The notes under the pieces are model-generated. The model searched no databases. It was not told the DNA's origin and worked only from the letters and a program-made list of their open reading frames with translations. A stretch of DNA of 64,000 nucleotides from Bradyrhizobium rifense (GTDB lineage Bacteria > Pseudomonadota > Alphaproteobacteria > Rhizobiales > Xanthobacteraceae), in NCBI RefSeq assembly GCF_008123425.1, contig NZ_VSSS01000014.1, forward strand, positions 204,362-268,361, read 5' to 3'. The position numbers were made by a program, and so were the translations under genes. Below, one piece after another: positions 24,581 to 33,378 of the stretch (position 1 is the first letter of the stretch; every line of letters begins with the position of its first letter).

Positions 24581-26424
24581 CGCGGCCGCTTCTCGCACTC
24601 AGGAATCTGACGGTTGCCGCCGGCCGCGCCGGTTCAGCGAAGATCATTCTCGACAGCGTGTCGCTAAGCCTCGCGCCGCGCGATATCGTCGGGGTGGTCG
24701 GCGCGAGCGGCTCCGGAAAGACCGTGCTGTCCAAGGCCGTGGTCAACTGGCTGGAGCCGCCGCTGGCGAAGCGGTCCGGCGAGGTTCTGTTCGAAGGGCG
24801 CGATATCTATGCGATGGGCGGCGCGGACATGCGCAGCTTGCGCCAGCGGATTTCCTATGTCGGCGCCAATCCGATGGGCGCGCTCGATCCCACGCTGCCG
24901 GTCGGTGTCCAGATCGTCGAGAAGATGCGGGCGGTGGTGCCCGGCGTGTCGCGGCGCGATGCCGAGCGCCGCGTGGTCGAACTGCTCGATGCCGTTCGCA
25001 TCCCGTCCGCGCGCAACCGCTTTCACGACTATCCCTCCCAATTCTCCGGCGGCATGATGCAGCGCGCGCTGATCGTTGACGCGCTGGTGACCAATCCGGC
25101 GCTGCTGGTCGCCGACAACGTCACGCAGCCGCTCGACGTCACGGTCGCCGCGCAGGTGATCCGGCTGATGAAGGAGCTGACGACGAGCTTCAACACCGCC
25201 GTCCTGTTCGTCTCGTCGTCGCTGCCGGTGGCGCGCGAAGCCTGCTCGCGGATTCTGGTGATGGATGGAGGCCGCATCGTCGAGGAGCAGTCGACCGAGG
25301 ATTTGATCGACAAACCCGTCTATCCCTATACGAGAGAGCTCGTGCGGCAGACCCCTAGGATATGGGGCGAGCCGGCCGCGACGCCCCCACTGAACGACCG
25401 GCGGGAGGTGGTTCTCAGCCTGCGCGATGCGTCGCAGATCTACAAGGTCAGGAAGAAGGCCGGTTTCGGCGGCGTCAATCTGGTTCGCGCCGTTCGCAAC
25501 GTCACCTTCGACGTTCGCCGCGGCGACAGCTTTGCCATCGTCGGGGAGTCCGGTTGCGGGAAGTCCACCCTGATGCGACTTCTGTGCAGGCTCGAACTGC
25601 CGAGTTCGGGACAGATCCTCTGTTCGGACCAGGATATCGCAGCGCTCAAGGGCAAGGGTCTGCTCGCATTCCGCGGCAGGCTCCAGATGGTGCTACAGGA
25701 CCCGTTCGGCTCGCTGCCGCCGCGGACCTCGATCGGAAAGATTCTCGAAGATCCGCTGCGAACGCACCGCTGGCGCGACAAGGTCAGGATTCGCGAGCGC
25801 GTCCTGAAAGTGATGGGAGAGGTCGGGCTGCCGGCCGAACTCTACGAGGAGCTTCCGCTCGGCTTGAGCGCCGGACAGCGGCAGCGTGTCAACGTCGCCC
25901 GAGCACTCGTGCTCGAGCCGGAAATCCTCATCATGGACGAGACGCTGTCGGCGCTCGACCAGGCCGAGCAGTTCAAGCTGATCGATCTCTTCCAGAAGCT
26001 TCAGAAGGAATACGACCTCACCTACATCTTCATCTCGCATGATCTTGCGATGGTGAGGAAGGCCTGCAATCGCGTGGCGGTGATGTATCTGGGCGAGGTC
26101 TTCGAGCTCGCCGACAATGAGCGCCTCTTCTTCGACCCGGGACATCCCTATACGAAGGCGCTCCTGAGCGCGATGCCGACGCTCGAGCAGCGTCGCTATC
26201 GGCCGGAGGAGTGCTTGCTGGAAGGGGAGCCGCCGAGCCCGCTCGACATCCCCGATGGCTGCAGCTTCAGGTCCCGCTGCCCGCAGGCCATGAACAAATG
26301 CAGCCGCGTTCAACCCAGCCTGACGGTGCGCGAACGACAGGATTTTGCCGCCTGCCACCTGATCGTGCCGCCCGCGGCTTCCGGCGACACCGGCGCGGCG
26401 CACCGTACCATGAGGAGGTCATGA
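24577..26424 (+). CDS. Fused two-domain ABC ATPase (DppD-DppF type) with degenerate first domain
   Basis: A 615-residue tandem ATPase. Domain 1 has an intact Walker A (GASGSGKT) and signature FSGGMMQRA, but the Walker B region reads LLVADNVTQPLD, with Asn in place of the catalytic Glu, and the H-loop reads FVSSSLPVA, with Ser for His. Domain 2 has GESGCGKST, LSAGQRQRVNVARAL, LIMDETLSALD and FISHDLAMV with Glu and His retained. The C-terminal oligopeptide-transporter tail (CSFRSRCPQAMNKC) is present. One hydrolysis site therefore appears inactive, as in asymmetric ABC systems. It serves the permeases just upstream. Confidence 0.9.
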   Translation: MTRPLLALRNLTVAAGRAGSAKIILDSVSLSLAPRDIVGVVGASGSGKTVLSKAVVNWLEPPLAKRSGEVLFEGRDIYAMGGADMRSLRQRISYVGANPMGALDPTLPVGVQIVEKMRAVVPGVSRRDAERRVVELLDAVRIPSARNRFHDYPSQFSGGMMQRALIVDALVTNPALLVADNVTQPLDVTVAAQVIRLMKELTTSFNTAVLFVSSSLPVAREACSRILVMDGGRIVEEQSTEDLIDKPVYPYTRELVRQTPRIWGEPAATPPLNDRREVVLSLRDASQIYKVRKKAGFGGVNLVRAVRNVTFDVRRGDSFAIVGESGCGKSTLMRLLCRLELPSSGQILCSDQDIAALKGKGLLAFRGRLQMVLQDPFGSLPPRTSIGKILEDPLRTHRWRDKVRIRERVLKVMGEVGLPAELYEELPLGLSAGQRQRVNVARALVLEPEILIMDETLSALDQAEQFKLIDLFQKLQKEYDLTYIFISHDLAMVRKACNRVAVMYLGEVFELADNERLFFDPGHPYTKALLSAMPTLEQRRYRPEECLLEGEPPSPLDIPDGCSFRSRCPQAMNKCSRVQPSLTVRERQDFAACHLIVPPAASGDTGAAHRTMRRS

Positions 26425-26479
26425 ACAAGAAGAAGTGCCGCGAAGCGGCCGGAAGTGCCGAGGCAATCGGGGAACGCCC

Positions 26480-27241
26480 ATGAGCTTTACGGAGCATCGC
26501 CTGGAGTTGATCCGCGACCTTTTGCGGCAGATGCAGCGTGTCCACGTCAAGGATCTCGTCGATCAGTTCAAGGTCAGCCAGGAATCGATCCGCCGGGACC
26601 TCCGCGAGCTCGAGACGCAGGGCTTTGCCCGCCGCGTCTATGGCGGTGCCGTGCTCGACCGCCAGGAGAGCGACCAGCCTTTTGCCGAACGCCTGCGCGT
26701 CGGCGCAAGGGAGAAGGCCCGGATCGGAGAGGCGGCAGCCGCTCTGGTCAAGGATGGCATGAAGATCTTTGTCGACGAAGGGACCACGGCGCTTGCGTGC
26801 CTGAAGCATCTCAAGACCCGCAAGGATCTCACGATCGTGAGCAATTCGCTCGCGGTGGCGGCCCAGTTCTACTATTCGGCCACGCCCAGCGTCCGCGTGC
26901 TCGGTGGGCGGTTGCGTCCCGACTATCAGGCGACCTTCGGCCCCGAGACGGCGGCGGCAATGAAGGAGCATTTCTTCGATCTCGCCATCATTGCGATCAG
27001 CGCCGTCCATGCCGAGCGCGGCTTCATGGATTACGGCGAGGACGAGGCGATCATCCGCCGCGTGGCGCGCGCGCAAGCGAAGCGCTCAGTCATCGTCGCG
27101 GACAGCTCCAAGTTCGGCCGACTCGGCTCGATCCATACGTTCGGTCTGCAAGACGTCCACGCTGTGATTACGGGGAGCACCCTGACCAAAGACTTCTCCG
27201 ACCAGTTTCTCAAGTCCAACGTGGAAATCATCTATGCCTGA
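26480..27241 (+). CDS. DeoR/GlpR-family transcriptional regulator
   Basis: A 253-residue regulator. The N-terminal DeoR helix-turn-helix (RLELIRDLLRQMQRVHVKDLVDQFKVSQESIRRDLRELETQG) is followed by the signature RRVYGGAVL. The C-terminal sugar-phosphate-sensor domain has VDEGTTAL, LTIVSNSLAVA, LGGRLRPDYQATFGPET and VADSSKFGR. DeoR proteins usually repress and respond to phosphorylated metabolites, which fits kinases in the same operon. The ATG at 26480 was chosen over an upstream in-frame start at 26435. The 3' end overlaps the next gene by 8 nt. Confidence 0.92.
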   Translation: MSFTEHRLELIRDLLRQMQRVHVKDLVDQFKVSQESIRRDLRELETQGFARRVYGGAVLDRQESDQPFAERLRVGAREKARIGEAAAALVKDGMKIFVDEGTTALACLKHLKTRKDLTIVSNSLAVAAQFYYSATPSVRVLGGRLRPDYQATFGPETAAAMKEHFFDLAIIAISAVHAERGFMDYGEDEAIIRRVARAQAKRSVIVADSSKFGRLGSIHTFGLQDVHAVITGSTLTKDFSDQFLKSNVEIIYA

Positions 27242-28514
27242 CATCGTTCCCGAGCGCGCTACCATCAATCCATCGCGTCTCCAGGCGATGATAGACGAAT
27301 TGTCGGTGTTCGGCGGTGGGCCCGACGGATCCATGACGCGTCTCTCTCTCTCGCTCGAGGACGGAGCGGCGCGCGATTGGCTTGGCCGCTGGTTCGCCCG
27401 GAACGGTTTCACCGAGGCCGTCGACGCCATCGGCAATCAGTTCGGGAGCCTGTCGTTGGCCGGCGCCAACGCGCCGGTCGTCATGGTGGGGTCGCATATC
27501 GATAGCCAGCCCAATGGCGGCCGCTTCGACGGCGCGCTCGGCGTCGTCTCGGCCTGCGAAGCGGTGCTTGCCGTGTCGGAAAGGCTGAAGGCGGAAAAGA
27601 AGCTGCCGGTCTGCAATTTCCAGGTGGTGAACTGGACCAACGAGGAGGGCGCGCGCTTTCAGCCCAGCCTGCTGGGAAGCAGCGTGTTTGCCGGTGCTCT
27701 CGAGCGCGAATGGGCGCTCGACCGCAAGGATGGCGATGGGGTGACGGTGCGCCAGTCGCTCGCGCAGATCGGCTATGCCGGCAAGGATACCGTGGCGATC
27801 CCGAGTGCGTTGATCGAACTTCACATCGAGGGCGACAAGGCGCTGTTCGAGGCCAATGAAAAATTCGGAATCTTCACCCGGTTCTGGGGCGCGACCAAGT
27901 ATCGGCTCGCCTTTCTCGGCCGGCAGGCCCATACGGGGGCAACGCCGATGGCGCAGCGCAAGGACGCACTGCTCGGTGCGGCCTACCTTATTGCTGATCT
28001 GAAGCAGATCGCAGGCGAGCACGGCCTTGACCTCCACACATCCGTTGGCCGGCTGGAGGTGTTTCCGAACTCGCCCAACACGGTCCCGTCCGAAGCCGTG
28101 CTCTTCATCGAGTTGCGTTCGGGGTCGCCGGAGGTCCTCGCCGAGGCCCAACGGAAGATGAAGCTTCGGATGGAGGCGGCGGCGGAGAAAGCCGGGGTGA
28201 CATTCGAGGTGAGGGCGGTTGATCGTCGCAAGGCCGGCCAGTTTGCGAAAGGGCTGATCTCGCTTGCGGAGCGAACTGCCGCAAGTTTCGGCGAAACGGC
28301 GCGCCATCTCGATACGATCGGCGGGCACGATGCTGTGGCGATGTCCAGCGTTTGTCCCTCGGTCGTTCTCGCGGTCCGCTCACGCGACGGCGTCATTCAT
28401 CATCCGACCGAGTTCACGAGCGCGGCAGACCAGGCCTTCGGGACGCAGGTCCTTGCCGACATGCTTTACACGCTTGCCAGCGAGGGACTGCCAGCGAACG
28501 AGGCCGCGGCATGA
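27234..28514 (+). CDS. M20-family Zn-dependent amidohydrolase (N-carbamoyl-amino-acid / allantoate hydrolase type)
   Basis: A 426-residue M20/AmaB-like hydrolase. The dinuclear metal site is visible as VGSHIDSQPNGGRFDGALG, TNEEGARFQP with its catalytic Glu, LHIEG and a C-terminal HHPTEFTS. The dimerisation domain includes RQAHTGATPMAQRKDAL. Relatives cleave N-carbamoyl or ureido C-N bonds of amino acids and purine-breakdown products. In this operon it may free the amine part of an imported amide or ureide before deamination. It overlaps both neighbours, which indicates tight coupling. Confidence 0.9.
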   Translation: MPDIVPERATINPSRLQAMIDELSVFGGGPDGSMTRLSLSLEDGAARDWLGRWFARNGFTEAVDAIGNQFGSLSLAGANAPVVMVGSHIDSQPNGGRFDGALGVVSACEAVLAVSERLKAEKKLPVCNFQVVNWTNEEGARFQPSLLGSSVFAGALEREWALDRKDGDGVTVRQSLAQIGYAGKDTVAIPSALIELHIEGDKALFEANEKFGIFTRFWGATKYRLAFLGRQAHTGATPMAQRKDALLGAAYLIADLKQIAGEHGLDLHTSVGRLEVFPNSPNTVPSEAVLFIELRSGSPEVLAEAQRKMKLRMEAAAEKAGVTFEVRAVDRRKAGQFAKGLISLAERTAASFGETARHLDTIGGHDAVAMSSVCPSVVLAVRSRDGVIHHPTEFTSAADQAFGTQVLADMLYTLASEGLPANEAAA

Positions 28515-29476
28515 AGACGCTCGGTCATCCGGATACGGTCATGGAGATGCGCGCTGAACGCGCAATCAGGAACCTGCTGGTCACCGACGCGGCCACGGCT
28601 GCCTACGCGGCATCTGCTTTCCCGGTGGCTTCACCATCCTACCACGCAGTCGAGGCAACGACATTCAATGTGGCGCCCGACGGTATTAACGCTAGTCTGT
28701 TTCTGCGGCTGGCGAACGACGAAGTCGCCGAACTCGTCGACGACGAAATAGCCTTTGTGGCGGCGCGACGTCTTTTTGGCCTGGCGCTGTCGCCCACGCC
28801 GATCGCGCGCGCGCCGGCGGAGAGGGCCGTGCTGTTCGCGCGCCTCCGCGACGGCTGGCGTACGGCGAAGATCGACGACCTGATGCAGGAAGGCGCCGTG
28901 GCGCGGCTCGTTGACATGCAGAAGTTGATTGCCGCTGGCGAACCGTTGGGGCGTCCCTGGTCGGTTTTCGACGGAATCGATCGGCTCTGGCCGCTGGTCT
29001 CGACGTCAAGCGCCGTGCTTCCCGGCGACGTGAACTGGATGCTGGCCTGGATGACGCCCATCCGGGCGGCGATCTCTGCGGCCGGTGTCGACCCGAGACC
29101 CGCGCACGGCGACCCGCACTCCTCCAACGTGATGCTGGGTCCGGACGACGCCATGATGCTGGTCGACTTCGACATGGCTGGCGACATCGACCCTTACTAT
29201 CAACTGGGAGTTCAGATGAACGAGCTCTATCAATTCGAGAGCCAGATGAAGCCGCTTCTGGAAATGCACGATGGCCAGTTCAGCGAGAAGGCCTTTAGCC
29301 GATGCCGGCTCTATGCAGCCGCCGACGATCTCTACTGGGCGCTTCGCAGCCTGTTGCAGGATGTCCGTTCGCCCGTGCAGGGCGTGGAGTTCCTGAAGTA
29401 CGCGGCATGGCGCTTCCTGCGCTGCCGGATGCTGCTCGGACATCCCGGCTTTGAAGAGCGGGTACGATCTCTCTAG
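28511..29476 (+). CDS. Phosphotransferase of the aminoglycoside/choline kinase fold
   Basis: A 321-residue kinase-like protein. The catalytic loop reads PAHGDPHSSNVML near residues 196-208 and the metal-binding DFD motif LVDFDMAG follows. The N-lobe is weakly conserved. The ATG at 28511 overlaps the previous stop (ATGA). It phosphorylates a small hydroxyl compound in relatives, but the substrate here is unknown. A second kinase of the same fold is next to it, so the pair may act on different substrates or as a complex. Confidence 0.82.
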   Translation: MKTLGHPDTVMEMRAERAIRNLLVTDAATAAYAASAFPVASPSYHAVEATTFNVAPDGINASLFLRLANDEVAELVDDEIAFVAARRLFGLALSPTPIARAPAERAVLFARLRDGWRTAKIDDLMQEGAVARLVDMQKLIAAGEPLGRPWSVFDGIDRLWPLVSTSSAVLPGDVNWMLAWMTPIRAAISAAGVDPRPAHGDPHSSNVMLGPDDAMMLVDFDMAGDIDPYYQLGVQMNELYQFESQMKPLLEMHDGQFSEKAFSRCRLYAAADDLYWALRSLLQDVRSPVQGVEFLKYAAWRFLRCRMLLGHPGFEERVRSL

Positions 29477-29497
29477 CGAAAGTGGGACAAGGTGATG

Positions 29498-30430
29498 ATG
29501 GAGGTAGGGGCGGGCCGGTCTGACGCCGAACGGGCGCTGGAGGCGGCCATCGTGCAGGTGGATGCCTGGAAGGGGTCTCGCCTGACGTACAGGCCGGTGT
29601 CTGGGGGCATCAGCAACACCAATTTTCGTGTCGCGGTCGAAGGCGACCCGGTCGGATATTTCGTCAAGATACCCGGCCGTGGCACCGAGATGTTCATCGA
29701 TCGCCGCGCAGCGCGGGCCGCAAGCAAGCAAGCGGAGACCATGGCGGTCGGGCCCCGGACCTTCGATTACCTGGATCACCTGGACATCGAGGTGGCCGAG
29801 TTCCTCGATGACCGACGGGCGTCGACCCATCGCGATTGCGTCGACCCGCGGTTTCGCGCCAACGTCGTCAGGATGTATCGCCGTTTTCACGAAGGCCAAC
29901 CGCTCCCGCTGACCAAGACCGTGTTCGACATGATCGACGAGCATTACGAGCAGGTGCGACAGCTTGGCGGCTACTGGCCGGAAGATCATGCGTGGCTCCA
30001 TCGTCAGTACAGGCAGGCGCGCGCGGCGCTCGAAGCGGCCGGCCTCGATCTTGTGCCCTGCTTTAACGATCCGATGCCGGGGAATTTCCTCGTCGGGGAG
30101 GACAGGTCGATCAAGCTGATCGACTTCGAATATGCGTCCAACAACGAGCGGCTCTACGATCTCGCGATCTGGAGCGGGGAGCACTTCTTCTCCGAGGATA
30201 TCGAACAGGAGATCATCGAGGAGTATTTCGGCTCCTGCAACAAGGAGTGGCACGCGCGCTTCATCGTTCACAAGGCGCTCGCCGATATCAAGTGGAGCAC
30301 CTGGGCGATGGTGCAGAACCGCATCTCGACGCTGGACTTCGACTTCTACAAGTACGGCATATGGAAACACATGCGGGCCCGCTCGATCATCCAGGACCCG
30401 CGATGGCCGCTGTTCCTGAAGGCGCTGTGA
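29498..30430 (+). CDS. Choline/ethanolamine kinase-like phosphotransferase
   Basis: A 310-residue LicA/choline-kinase-like protein. It has the N-lobe signature PVSGGISNTNFRV near residues 33-45, the catalytic loop CFNDPMPGNFLV and the DFE motif KLIDFEYASNNERLYDLA. The HND of typical choline kinases reads FND. The ATG at 29498 is preferred to that at 29495 because AAGG lies 5 nt upstream. Phosphorylation of ethanolamine or choline would be expected from similarity, and EutBC downstream makes an ethanolamine derivative a plausible substrate. Confidence 0.86.
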   Translation: MEVGAGRSDAERALEAAIVQVDAWKGSRLTYRPVSGGISNTNFRVAVEGDPVGYFVKIPGRGTEMFIDRRAARAASKQAETMAVGPRTFDYLDHLDIEVAEFLDDRRASTHRDCVDPRFRANVVRMYRRFHEGQPLPLTKTVFDMIDEHYEQVRQLGGYWPEDHAWLHRQYRQARAALEAAGLDLVPCFNDPMPGNFLVGEDRSIKLIDFEYASNNERLYDLAIWSGEHFFSEDIEQEIIEEYFGSCNKEWHARFIVHKALADIKWSTWAMVQNRISTLDFDFYKYGIWKHMRARSIIQDPRWPLFLKAL

Positions 30431-31221
30431 TGGCACACCCAGCCGTCGCGGCAGACGATGCCGACGTCTACCTGTCCTTTGCTGCCGAACTTGCTGATCT
30501 GGTCAGGCCCATAGTGCTGTCCTACTTCCGGACTCCGCTGGAGGTTGTTTCCAAATCCGATGACAGCCCAGTGACGATTGCCGACCGCACCGTCGAGCTT
30601 CGTCTCAGGGAGAGGATCGAGCAGCGCTTTCCGGAACATGGAATCATCGGTGAGGAGATCGGCGGCAAGCCAGGCGGCGCCTTCACCTGGATCGTCGATC
30701 CGATTGACGGCACCAAGAGCTTCATCACCGGCTTTCCCCTGTTCGGTACGCTGATTGCGTTGACTTATCAGGAGCAGCCGTTCTGCGGCTTGATCGACGT
30801 CCCCTTCACGGGGGAGCGGTGGACAGGAAAGCCGGGGCAGGCTCTGTTCGGCACCGGATCGGCACGGACCAGTGCGTGCGAGCGCATCGCGGATGCGCGC
30901 TTCTACACGACGTCGCCCGACATGTTCGCCAATCGGAGCGATACCGAGGCGTTCGAACGGATTTCGCGCGCCGCGAGATTGCGCCGCTTCGGCGGGGATT
31001 GTTACATTTATGGCTTGCTCGCGTCAGGGCACTGCGACATCGTTCTCGAAACCGGCCTTCAGCCGCACGACTACATGGCGCTGATTCCGATAGTGCAGGG
31101 CGCCGGCGGCTGCATCACGGACTGGGCGGGACGTCCGCTAACAATTCGGTCGGTAGGGCGTGTGTTGGCGTCTGCCACGCCAAGGCTTCATGCGGACGCG
31201 CTCGCTCTGATCCACGGGTAG
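30430..31221 (+). CDS. Inositol-monophosphatase-family phosphatase (HisN-like)
   Basis: A 263-residue Mg-dependent phosphatase. It has GEEIGG near residues 74-79, the metal motif WIVDPIDGTKSFITGFPLFG near 87-106 and a C-terminal RRFGGDCYIYGLLASGHCDIVLE with an HDYMALIPIVQGAGG segment. This arrangement resembles histidinol-phosphatase HisN rather than classical SuhB. The ATG overlaps the kinase stop (TGATG). In an operon with two kinases it could reverse phosphorylation or dephosphorylate the imported substrate. Confidence 0.88.
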   Translation: MAHPAVAADDADVYLSFAAELADLVRPIVLSYFRTPLEVVSKSDDSPVTIADRTVELRLRERIEQRFPEHGIIGEEIGGKPGGAFTWIVDPIDGTKSFITGFPLFGTLIALTYQEQPFCGLIDVPFTGERWTGKPGQALFGTGSARTSACERIADARFYTTSPDMFANRSDTEAFERISRAARLRRFGGDCYIYGLLASGHCDIVLETGLQPHDYMALIPIVQGAGGCITDWAGRPLTIRSVGRVLASATPRLHADALALIHG

Positions 31222-31226
31222 GGATC

Positions 31227-32618
31227 ATGCGGTACAAGACAACCATCGACGGGACGGTCTATGGCTTTGCCGACCTCAAGGATCTCCTGGCCAAGGCGAC
31301 ACCGGAGCGGTCGGGCGATCAGCTTGCCGGCGTTGCCGCGGAAGGACCGGTCGAGCGGCTTGCTGCGCAGATGGCGCTCGCGGATCTGCCGCTCAAGGCC
31401 TTCCTCGCCGAGGCGTTGATCCCGGTCGAAACTGATGAGGTCTCGCGCCTCATCATGGAACGTCATGATAAGGCTGCCTTCGCCCCCATCTCATCGCTGA
31501 CTGTCGGGGAGTTCCGCGAATGGCTGCTTAGGGCGGAGACGGCGCAGCGCCAGCTTGAGGCGGTCACGTTCGGCTTGACGCCCGAGATGGTGGCCGCGGT
31601 CTCGAAGATCATGCGGCTGCAAGACCTTATTTCGGTGGCGTCCAAGCGGGAGGTGGTCACGCGATTCCGATCGACGATCGGCCTCAAGGGACGGCTTTCG
31701 ACACGCAACCAGCCAAACCATCCGACTGACGACTCCCACGGCATCGCGGCGTCGGCGATCGACGGCCTTCTCATGGGATCGGGTGACGCCGTGATCGGCG
31801 TCAATCCCGCGACCGATACCGCGGATGATTATATCCGCATCGTTTCGCTGCTGGACGAGTTGCGCGCGCGCCTCTCCATTCCAACGCAAACCTGTTGCCT
31901 CGGTCATGTGACGACGGCGATGAAGGCGATTGCAGCGAAGGCGCCGGTCGATCTCGTGTTCCAGTCGATCGCGGGATCGCAGAAGGCGAATGAGGGTTTC
32001 GGCGTCAGTCTATCGCTGCTCAAGGAGGCTCATGAGGCCGTACGCAGTCTCGGGCGCGGCGCCATCGACGCCAGCCTGATGTATTTCGAGACCGGGCAGG
32101 GGGCAGCACTCTCGGCCGACGCGAATTTCGGCGTCGATCAGCAGACGATGGAAGCCCGCGCTTACGCGGTGGCGCGCGAGTTCAGCCCTCTGCTCGTCAA
32201 TACCGTCGTCGGCTTCATCGGTCCGGAATATCTGTTCAACGGCAAGCAGATCATCCGCGCGGGCCTTGAGGATCATTTCTGCGGCAAGCTGCTCGGCTTA
32301 CCCATGGGCGTGGACGTCTGCTACACCAACCACGCGGATGCCGACCAGGAGGACATGGACGCCCTGCTGACGTTGCTCTGCGCAGCTAACGTCAACTTCG
32401 TAATCACCGTGCCCGGCGCCGACGACGTGATGCTGAACTACCAGTCGCTCGCCCATCATGACGCGGTGTATTGTCGCGAGACTTTGAAACGGCCACCGGC
32501 ACCGGAGTTTGAACGATGGCTCCTGGATATCGGGTTGATCGACGGGGCCGGTCGTTTGCTGGAGGCGCCGCCGAAGCTTGCGGGCTATCTCGCGGATGCC
32601 CGGCTGCTCGGAGCCTGA
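31227..32618 (+). CDS. eutB: Ethanolamine ammonia-lyase large subunit EutB
   Basis: A 463-residue catalytic subunit of the adenosylcobalamin-dependent lyase that converts ethanolamine to acetaldehyde and ammonia. It is recognisable from end to end: LSTRNQPNHPTDDSHGIAAS, DAVIGVNPATD, QTCCLGHVTTAM, FQSIAGSQKANEGFGV, MYFETGQGAALSADAN, FCGKLLGLPMGVDVCYTNHADADQ and LNYQSLAHHDAVYCRE. Length is close to the enterobacterial protein. A TAGGG site precedes the ATG. EutC follows after one base. No EutA reactivase or shell proteins are found in the window. Confidence 0.97.
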   Translation: MRYKTTIDGTVYGFADLKDLLAKATPERSGDQLAGVAAEGPVERLAAQMALADLPLKAFLAEALIPVETDEVSRLIMERHDKAAFAPISSLTVGEFREWLLRAETAQRQLEAVTFGLTPEMVAAVSKIMRLQDLISVASKREVVTRFRSTIGLKGRLSTRNQPNHPTDDSHGIAASAIDGLLMGSGDAVIGVNPATDTADDYIRIVSLLDELRARLSIPTQTCCLGHVTTAMKAIAAKAPVDLVFQSIAGSQKANEGFGVSLSLLKEAHEAVRSLGRGAIDASLMYFETGQGAALSADANFGVDQQTMEARAYAVAREFSPLLVNTVVGFIGPEYLFNGKQIIRAGLEDHFCGKLLGLPMGVDVCYTNHADADQEDMDALLTLLCAANVNFVITVPGADDVMLNYQSLAHHDAVYCRETLKRPPAPEFERWLLDIGLIDGAGRLLEAPPKLAGYLADARLLGA

Positions 32619-32619
32619 G

Positions 32620-33378
32620 ATGGCGGATGAACTCGATCGAAAGTCAGCGGTATCAATCGATCTCCGGGAGATGACCCAGGCAAGGGTGCTCCTTGGTCGG
32701 TTCGGCGCAGGGCTACCGACGCGGGCGGCGCAGTCGTTCCTGCTCGATCATGCGCGCGCCCGGCAGGCGGTCTGGTCCGAGGTCGACTGGGCGTCGGTTC
32801 GAGCCGGATTGGTCGATCTCAAGCTGGGAATCGTCGAGGTCGAAAGTCAGGCGGGGGACCGTGCAACCTACATCCGTCGTCCCGATCTGGGTCGAAAGCT
32901 CTCGTGGCAGGCGACAGAGCGCCTCGCCGACATCCGCTCGGACTATGACGTCCTGATCGTCGTTGCTGATGGATTGTCTGCCAGCGCGATCGATACAAAC
33001 GCCGTGTCGCTGGCGCGGGCCATCGTCGCGCACCTTTATGCGCGGCAACTTTCCATCGCTCCGCTGGTTCTGGCATCGCAGGCGCGCGTCGCGCTGGGCG
33101 ATCCCATCGCGGAGATCGCGGGTACACGGATCTCGATCGTGATCATTGGGGAACGGCCCGGCCTTTCGGCCGCCGACAGCGTCGGGGTCTATGTGACCTG
33201 CTCGCCGTGTCCGGGCACGCCCGATTCAAGAAGGAATTGCATATCCAACATCCGCAACGGAGGGCTCACCGTCGGTAGCGCGGCGATTGGAGTTGCGTCG
33301 TTGGTCGTGGATATGCTGAAAACAGGCATCAGTGGAGTTGGATTGAAGGATGCCTCGATGGGATTGCCGCGCGACTGA
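32620..33378 (+). CDS. eutC: Ethanolamine ammonia-lyase small subunit EutC
   Basis: A 252-residue small subunit. Diagnostic parts are TQARVLLGRFGAGLPTRAAQSFLLDHARARQAVW near residues 22-55, YIRRPDLGRKLS, VVADGLSA, VIIGERPGLSAADSVGVYVT and the Cys-containing SPCPGTPDSRRNCISNIRNGGL. It completes the B12-dependent lyase with EutB and ends the operon. It is somewhat shorter than the enterobacterial protein at the N-terminus, as in other proteobacteria without the eut microcompartment. Confidence 0.96.
   Translation: MADELDRKSAVSIDLREMTQARVLLGRFGAGLPTRAAQSFLLDHARARQAVWSEVDWASVRAGLVDLKLGIVEVESQAGDRATYIRRPDLGRKLSWQATERLADIRSDYDVLIVVADGLSASAIDTNAVSLARAIVAHLYARQLSIAPLVLASQARVALGDPIAEIAGTRISIVIIGERPGLSAADSVGVYVTCSPCPGTPDSRRNCISNIRNGGLTVGSAAIGVASLVVDMLKTGISGVGLKDASMGLPRD

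Noticed and set aside
31227..33378. Ethanolamine-utilisation microcompartment locus
   Set aside because: No shell proteins, EutA, EutH, EutJ, EutD or aldehyde/alcohol dehydrogenases are found near EutB/EutC.
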